From: Lindgomyces ingoldianus
Taxonomy: Eukaryota > Ascomycota > Dothideomycetes > Pleosporales > Lindgomycetaceae
Length of the DNA stretch: 64,000 nt
Assembly: GCF_010093535.1 (NCBI RefSeq)
Contig: NW_022985193.1
Location: forward strand, 829,132 to 893,131
Direction: 5' to 3'
The position numbers were made by a program, and so were the translations under genes. The notes beneath the pieces are model-generated. The model did no database searches. It was not told the origin of the DNA and worked only from the letters and a program-made list of their open reading frames with translations. Positions 57,607-64,000 of the stretch are shown one piece after another; position 1 is the first letter of the stretch; the number at the start of each line of letters is the position of its first letter.

Positions 57607-58414
57607 CTACTCTCTTCTCTATAGACTAATAGTTTTTATTAGTAATTAAAGTAGAAAATATTACTGTCTTTTCTTTGCTTTTATAAACTAAAACAGGTTT
57701 AATTTAACTAGGTGTCCTTGCTTTAAGTATTTCTTTACACTGCTAGCAGTGTCCTTTCAAACAAACACTATGTGTGTGCGCCTACTCTAATAGTAATCTA
57801 CATTAATGCCTAGCTTATTAATTTAGGCCTACTATTATCTAAACATTAGTTCTTTGCTATTTATGCACTTATTAATCTTAAGCGTGCGTTTAGTAAGGTA
57901 GCATTAGGTATTATTAAAGGTGCCTAAAAAGTCTTTTACTACTAAAGTAGTAGTAGTAATTTAAGGCATTATTAGAGGTAATTTAGCAGTTTGCAGGGGT
58001 TAACTAGCAGTCTTAGCTAGTTTAGCTGCTAAAGATTAACTCTAAATTAAGTAGGTCTAGCTTTAAGTTCTATAGAAGCAAGTTTAGCTATTAACAAAGC
58101 AGTAGTAGTTAGTAGTTATCTTTAATTTTAATAAGTTATTAGTAGTCTTTTAGTTTCTACTTTAGCGTATTTTATATAACTTTTTTAAAGGTAATTTTAA
58201 TTATAAGAGATAAGAAGTTCTAAACCTAAAAGCTTTAGTTAATAAAAAGTTTCTAGTATCCTATCTATAAACTAAGTAGTTTAATATAACAGTGTGTAAG
58301 TATTATAACCTAAACTAAATTAGACATGTCTTAGGCTTAGATGTAGTTAAATAAATAAATAGTGTAATATTATTAATAAAGCTGTTACTTGTAAAAGTAA
58401 GTTTTTTAATATAA

Positions 58415-58712
58415 TGTAACAGCACAGGCAAGACAATAGGTCTAAATGCAGTAGGAATCTACTTAGAGGCATATAGAAGTGCGTAGGGACTTAATAACCT
58501 AGGAATCTTATTAACACCTATAGGCCTTGTACAAAGGATATTAAAAAACTACTAAGCTAGCTACAGGGGAGGTACAACTAAATACATAAGGGAATAGGGG
58601 TAACAGCAGGGGGCCGGGCAGAGTCGGGGCCAGGTCGAGGTCGGGGCCGATACAAGGGCCTGCCGGAGGTTCCGGGCGACCCGAGATGGAACAATTCATG
58701 AGAATTGTTACA
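58415..58712 (-). repeat. LTR B copy e (minus), half intact and half RIP-altered
   Basis: 298 bp. From about 58,600 to 58,700 it is GC-rich and unmutated (GGGGGCCGGGCAGAGTCGGG), whereas 58,415-58,590 carries RIP-type changes. A hairpin (AACAATTC/GAATTGTT) lies at its end. Confidence 0.88.
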
Positions 58713-58716
58713 CTTA

Positions 58717-58939
58717 TGTAATAAGGTAGGCGCCCTGCCTGCTAAGCTAATACTATACAACTTTCCCTACTGTACTAAAAGGTACGCACGAGAATACTTA
58801 AGTTAAGTATTCTTGTATAGTATAATATATATATAGATAATGCTAGAGCTAGCACTAGCACTAGCAGTTGTCTCTAGTCTAGCCTAAACCTCTATAAGCA
58901 AGAGAAGGCTACGTAGTTAACTATGCCTACCTTGTTACA
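58717..58939 (+). repeat. Possible LTR, family E
   Basis: Bounded by TGTAATAAGG and CCTTGTTACA, an imperfect inverted terminal pair. It contains the palindrome GAATACTTAAGTTAAGTATTC (about 58,792-58,812), a TATA-like run and C/T-rich sequence. No second copy or target duplication was found, so the call is tentative. Confidence 0.4.
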
Positions 58940-59533
58940 AAGATAAGAATAGACTAGGCTAGAAATGTTCTTAGAAGCGTTATCTATAAAACCTCTTTTT
59001 TTTCTACTTAAAAGCTTTAAGTGTATTAATTACTTTTCTATTACTTTTTAAGTAAGTAGTATAAAGCTTCTTAAGTAAATTTATATACTTCTTTTTATAA
59101 AAACAGTCTAAGCTAAAAAAACAAGCCTTATTAGCAACTAACACTACTTTTTTTCTTTAGTATAAGAAAGCTCTACCTAATTTTTTTTTAGTTAGACTAA
59201 AAAAAATTTTTTATTACTTTTAAAAAAAAATCTTATTTTACATTAGGTATAAAAAAAGTATAGTGTAATTATTTTTAATTATAATAAATATAAAAAGAAG
59301 ATAAAAAAACTATACACTCTATTCTTTTTTAATAATAAAAACTATATAGAGCTATTATTTTATAACTTAGTATAGATAATTAGGCAGCGTAGAAATAGTA
59401 ATAATAGACAAGTTACACTACTTAAGCTATTAGCAGAAAAGAGAGAGAAAAAAAAACAAAGCATATAATACAACTTAGAGAATAGAGGTATTTATACTTT
59501 AAAAACAGAGCATATAGAGTCTACTTAGACTAT
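58940..59533. other. AT-rich degraded sequence, nothing recognised
   Basis: Contains poly-A and poly-T runs and RIP-like TpA excess. No motif or gene was seen. It could be the interior of the element whose LTR may be 58,717-58,939. Confidence 0.4.
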
Positions 59534-59824
59534 TGTAACAGCACAGGCAAGAAAATAGGTCTAAATGCGGTGGGAATCCACTTAGAGACATATAGAAGTG
59601 CGTGGGGACTTAGAACCTAGGAATGCCATTAACACCTATAGGCCTTGTATAAAAAGGATATTAGAAAACTACTAAGCTAGCTATAAAAGCAAGGTGCAAC
59701 TAAATACATAAGGGAACAGAGGTAACTGCAGGGGACTAGGTTAAGTTATAGTTAGGGCTAATATAGGGACTCTTTAGATAGGATCTAAGCAACCTAAGAT
59801 AGAACAATTTATAGAATTATTACA
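59534..59824 (-). repeat. LTR B copy f (minus)
   Basis: 291 bp, TGTAACAGCACAGGC to GAATTATTACA, followed by a minus-strand polypurine tract (CTCTCCTCTTTTTATAGG) and about 100 bp of shared interior, after which similarity ends. Confidence 0.85.
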
Positions 59825-60384
59825 CTACTCTCCTCTTTTTATAGGCTAATAGTTTTTATTTATAGTGTGTAGAAAATATTTAAAACTAATTTAAAACTAA
59901 TTTAGATAAGATATAATAAAGTATAACTTTTTAATAAAAAAATTTTTATTACTAAAAAAAACTAGACTAAAAACTTAATACTAATATAATGCCTTTATTA
60001 TAATGTTTTTATTTAGTAGTAACTAGCAGTGTAGTTATTATTAATATAGTAAATTTATTATTTATAGTAATAAGTGTTTGCTTACCTTACTTATATAGTT
60101 TAGTTAATGTTATTAGTTTTTTTTTTAGCTATTCTTTAAATCTCTACTATGTAGGTATTATTATGCACCTAACATTTTATAGCTTAGTCTACTAACTAAT
60201 TATAGCATTAAAGAAAATTACTATGCTACTCTGCCCTTCTTCTAAAGCCTCTTTAGAGGCCTTTTAAGTTATCTACTTTTAGGCTGCTTATGCCTTTACT
60301 TATAGCCTTTAAGCTAAGTTTTCTTAACTATTAGTTTTTTAAATTAAAGAAATATAAATATTACACTTTACATAAATATAGTTT
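59825..60384. other. Interior scrap of copy f and unidentified AT-rich sequence
   Basis: The first about 100 bp belong to the LTR-B family interior. The remainder is AT-rich and unrecognised. Confidence 0.4.
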
Positions 60385-60735
60385 TGTAACAATCCTTATA
60401 AATTGTTCCATCTTAGATAGCCTAGAAGGCCTCTGTATTAGCTCTAACTCTAATTTAATTCTTATAAATTGTATCTATCTTAGGTCGCCTAGAACCTATC
60501 TAAAGGGACCCTGTATTAGCCCTAACTCTGCTCTGCCCCTTGCTGTACTCCTATTCCCTTATATATTTAGTCACACCTTGCTCTTATAGCTAGCTTAGTA
60601 GTTTTCTAATATCCTTTTATATAAGGCCTATAGGTGTTAATAGCATTCCTAGGTTTAGAGTCCCCACGCACTTCTATATGCCTCTAAGTAGATTTCTACT
60701 GCATTTAGACCTATTATCTTGCCTGCGCTGTTACA
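60385..60735 (+). repeat. LTR B copy g (plus)
   Basis: TGTAACAATCC to CGCTGTTACA, with an internal partial repeat (AATTCTTATAAATTGT recurs). RIP-altered. Confidence 0.85.
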
Positions 60736-62199
60736 TTATATTAAAAAACTTACTTTTACTAGTAACAGCCTTATTATAATATTACACTAATTATTTATTT
60801 AACTACATTTAAGCCTAAGACACATCTAATTTAGTTTAAGTTATAATACTTACACACTATTATATTAAACTATTTAGTTTATAGACTAGATTCTATTAAC
60901 TTCTAGCTAACTAAAGCCTTTAGTTTTAAAACTTCCTATCCTCTATAATTAAAATTACCTTTAAAAAAGTTATAAAAAGGCGCTAAAGTAGAAACTTAGA
61001 GACTACTAATAACTTATTAGAATTAAAGATAACTGCTAATGTCTAACTAACTACTACCCTTTAATTCTAGAATTAAAATACGCTCTAGCTAAGGTAAACC
61101 TTTTAAAGTTAATTAATAAATTATGTTAACAGCTAAACCTACTTTTATAGCACCTAAAGCTATACTTTTACCTAATTTAAAGTTAACCTCTAGTAGTATA
61201 TTTATTAATAATTAGATTACTTAACTATAAGCATAGCTTAAGTAGCTAATTTAGCTAAGAACTACTAGTTAACCCCTACTAACTACTCAATTACCTCTAA
61301 TAACACTCTATACTACTTTTACTACTCTAAGTGTAAGAGACCTTTTAGGCACTTTTGAAACTTAGTAAATCTACCTTACTAAACGCACGCCTAAGATTAG
61401 GATCCTTATAAATAGTAAAAAACTTATGTTTAAATAATAGTAAGCTTTTATTATAGACAGACTTAACATTAATTTAGATTACTATTAAAGCAAGCATGCA
61501 CGCATAGCATTAATATAGGGACACATAGCTAGTATTGTAAAGAATTATCTAGAGCTAGGATACCTAGCTAAATTAGACTAATTTTAGTTTAAGAGTGTAA
61601 AGGATATAATAAAGCTCTTATAAGCTTATTTTATTACTAGTTAGAAAAAGACTAAGGCACAGTAAGTGTTCTAGACTCTTAGAATAGATAAAAAGAAAGA
61701 TTTTTCTACATTTAAAGCGCGCTTTATTAGTGCAGCTATTAAAAAAAAGTATTCTAGTTAGATTAGTTTTTCTACTTATAAAAAAAGCTTTTTTTAGCCT
61801 ATAAGTACTAAATTATAGTTTTAAATATACCTAGGTAAACTCTTTTAAAGCTATAGTAGCCTACCTTATAGCATATAATCTAGAGAGAAAGACTTATAAA
61901 AAAAACTTTATTATTCTATTTAAATTAGCTCTAATTAACAAACTACATTTACTACTTTAATAATTAATAACTACATGCATAGCGTTTAGTTTAAAGGACA
62001 CTGCTAGTAGTGTAAAGAAATACTTAGTAAAAACACTTAGCTAAATTAGACTAGTTTTAGTTTAAAGATGTAGAGAACATAACAGTAATACTTTAAACTA
62101 TAACTACTAATAAGGACTATTAGTCTATAGAGGGGGGAGTAGTGTAATAATTTTTATAAATTATTTTATCTTAAATAGCCTAAAAGGCTTCTATATTAG

Positions 62200-62500
62200 T
62201 ATTAGATTAAAGCACTGTTTCTAGGCTTCCTAAGATGAATGATGGGTTTAGATATGATGTATGGGATGATGATTGATTGTATTGATTTATCGATCCTTTT
62301 TCTGCTCTACTCGTGTTGCTCGGCTTTTTGTTTTGCCGATCCGAGTCCCTCGCGCACTTGCCCTATGCGCGACCAGCTTGCAACATGCTGCAAAATGCTG
62401 CAATTTGCAGCAACATACTGTTCGAGCTTATTGCTCGTACTATGTAGCAGCTTTCGTCAAGCGTTCCTCCTGTCTTAACAGTAGGTGCGCATATCTAACA
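62200..62500 (-). repeat. Solo LTR of the Copia family (minus)
   Basis: 301 bp. It is the reverse complement of the LTRs at 13,600 and 26,421, with the shortest minisatellite. Terminus RIP-altered to TATTAGAT; the other end is ATCTAACA. A perfect target duplication ATTAG lies at 62,195-62,199 and 62,501-62,505. The open frames across it (62,239 and 62,273) are LTR artefacts. Confidence 0.9.
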
Positions 62501-62516
62501 ATTAGCTCTAACCTTA

Positions 62517-64000
62517 CCATGTTTTAGCGCGTAATGCACGGCCTCGCGTAATGCACGATTTTAGCAATCCGCGCCTTTTACTTTTAAAGCTCTAGAGACT
62601 TACACAAATTATAGATTATATAGATTTTTTGTTGTAATACTAATTAAATGCTATAGATTCTATTCCTAGCAATAATTTACATGCAATACCTTATAGGGAG
62701 GTTAATTTGCCTACTATGTTAAGTTCTGCCTAATGCTAGCTCTCTTTTTTTATTTAATGCTGCATCATTATTAAAATCCTCTAGCGTACTAGCAATAGGC
62801 GTAGGAGCTTTCTGCTTGCCCTTTATTGCCTGCTAGAGGTCATTTTTAAGCTGTTAATTAACCTGCTAGGTAAGCTCTACCTCCTCTTGTTAAGCTGCTT
62901 TTGTCTTAAGCTCCTGCAGGTAAGCCTTCTTTGCTATTGCTACTCTATGCCTCTTCCCTTTAACTGCGCGCGCCTTTTTAGCTTTCTCTACTTCCTTGCG
63001 CTTTGCCTTCTCTTATTTTTAAAGCTATAGAGCCTCCTTCTTAGCATCTCTTTATGCCTAATAATTACGTGCTTCTTAGACCTTATTTAGGGACTAGAAG
63101 GTTGCACTACTATAATATTCTAGAGGTGCTTCTAGTAAGAGAGGCTTGCTACGCTAGCAGCGCTTCTTCTTATTAATTAGCGCATCTTTAACCTGCTTAA
63201 GCTTACACTAGAGAAGGATGCAACATACTAAGAATAACTAAACAGTCTTTTTAAGCTCTTGTATATCTCTTTTATAAAGATTACTAATAACCTTGTTTAA
63301 AAAGCTTTTAACCCTTTTCTAATTCTTTGCACTAAGCGCTAAGCTAGTGCTTTTACTAGAGAATAGTTGCTTTTTCTGCCTATAGTAAAATTAATCTAAG
63401 ACTACTTACAGCTTAAATAGTAATAAACTAGTTACTTTAAAAGCACTAAGAATAGTTTTATGCTTAAAGGACATTTTTTAGGCCTTATTAAACATGCTAT
63501 AGAAGTCTTTTTTTTTAATTAATAATAGTCCTTAGTATCTATTTATAAAGCTAGCTAGCTTAGCTAAGTAGGCTAACAAAAAAGGTTTAAACATGCAGAC
63601 ATTAAAAGGCTGCAGTGTATAAGTTGCATGTAGCAGGTATATAGCTAGAAGGATCTTATTATTGTTGCAGTACTTAATAAACTCTATTAAAACATGTAAT
63701 CTATAGCTATCTAGGAACAAAAGTTAGTACACTTATTACACCTTTACCTTAGTCTTGCAATTAAACACATGTTTAAGCTATGCTAGGCCTAGTTTATTAT
63801 TTATCTAACTTATAAGTAATAAGGCAAAGAAAGCTTAATACTTAAAAAAGTTAAAATTTTATAGCTAAGAGTCTTATATATAGTTAAAAACAGCTTAGTA
63901 GATTAGCGCAGGCGTAAGAGAGCTACTGTTAGCGTAAATGTAAGCTATTATTATAATCTACTTGCAATTGCTATCCTGTATAAGCTGCTGCTTAATACCT
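62517..64000 (-). mobile_element. Fot1/Pogo-type transposon, minus strand, running off the window
   Basis: Starts after a TA (62,515-62,516) with CCATGTTTTAGCGCG and two direct copies of CGCGTAATGCACG (62,528-62,540 and 62,545-62,557). The minus-strand reading at 63,532-63,720 includes FIKYCNNNKILLAIYLLHAT followed by TLQPFNVCMFKPFLLAY, the conserved DDE_1 stretch of Pogo/Tigger transposases (H-G-S-H...P-P-H-T-T-H-x-L-Q-P-L-D-V). At about 62,930-63,010 it gives a Lys/Arg/Ala-rich region typical of the C-terminus. The N-terminal half and the other TIR lie beyond 64,000. RIP-damaged. Confidence 0.75.

Larger units (their letters stand above)
57309..58712 (-). mobile_element. Most complete non-autonomous LTR-B element
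   Basis: The 3' LTR (copy d) is 57,309-57,606 and the 5' LTR (copy e) 58,415-58,712, both 298 bp, around an 808-bp interior. The sequence next to copy d (CTCTCTTCTCTATAG) is a polypurine tract on the minus strand. The interior has no frame of note and no gag or pol motif, so the element resembles TRIM/LARD-type parasites needing a helper. Flanking 5-mers (CTAAG, CTTAT) do not match, so it is probably a recombinant. Confidence 0.75.
60385..62516 (+). mobile_element. LTR-B element in plus orientation, 3' LTR interrupted
   Basis: The 5' LTR is 60,385-60,735 (351 bp, longer because the first about 50 bp are partly duplicated) and the interior 60,736-62,142. A polypurine tract, TATAGAGGGGGGAGTAG, ends at 62,142, and the 3' LTR starts at 62,143. 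The LTR is broken at 62,200 by a Copia solo LTR, resumes at 62,506, and is cut at about 62,516 by the Pogo-like element. The interior matches the minus-strand copies reversed but is longer (about 1.4 kb). No coding region survives. Confidence 0.75.

Overview
This window is nuclear DNA of a filamentous ascomycete (Pezizomycotina). The genes have short spliceosomal introns (44-196 bp, GTANGT-type donors, CTAAC/CTAAT-like branch points), and the repeats carry the signature of repeat-induced point mutation (RIP): CpA/TpG turned into TpA, A+T-rich sequence, and stop codons throughout recognisable transposon domains. I cannot place the species or class from sequence alone.

Layout. (1) Positions 1-34,001 are a RIP-mutated transposon desert. 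It holds remnants of at least two Gypsy-type elements (1-5,656), a large unclassified degraded block (5,691-9,886 and 11,731-13,594) interrupted by a complete 1.84-kb Fot1/Pogo-type DNA transposon (9,889-11,728), and a three-level nest of LTR retrotransposons (13,600-30,334). In the nest a Copia element carries a second Copia element of the same family, whose 5' LTR carries a Gypsy element; all three insertions have matching 5-bp target duplications. A series of solo and partial LTRs follows. (2) Positions 34,002-55,638 are a compact, essentially single-copy gene island. In order: an F-box/YccV protein (-), SmD1 (+), a TauD-like dioxygenase (-), DNA polymerase epsilon catalytic subunit (-), COX20 (+), an uncharacterised protein (-), a PARG-like macrodomain protein (+), RRP6 (-) and MDM35 (+). 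The island is interrupted only at about 36.45-37.85 kb, by a DNA-transposon remnant and a 1.1-kb giant foldback (inverted-repeat) element just upstream of SmD1. (3) Positions 55,639-64,000 are a second desert. It is built mainly from a short, apparently non-autonomous LTR family (LTR 'B', about 300 bp) in several copies, and ends in a minus-strand Fot1/Pogo element running off the window.

How the genes relate. The island genes are mostly housekeeping: leading-strand DNA replication (POL2), pre-mRNA splicing (SmD1), nuclear RNA decay (RRP6), respiratory-chain assembly (COX20) and mitochondrial phospholipid transfer (MDM35), with an accessory dioxygenase, an ADP-ribose hydrolase-like enzyme and an F-box protein. 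There is no evident biosynthetic cluster. Several pairs are divergent and share a promoter (POL2/COX20, 295-aa protein/PARG-like, RRP6/MDM35); others converge. SmD1 and MDM35 are not visible as intact open reading frames and were reconstructed by joining short exons against family-conserved motifs.

I found no CRISPR array, rRNA or tRNA gene, or prokaryote-type defence system. The most notable structures are the nested retrotransposons, the foldback element, a GC-AG intron in POL2, RIP-refractory patches shared by two Copia copies, and LTRs that carry minisatellites.
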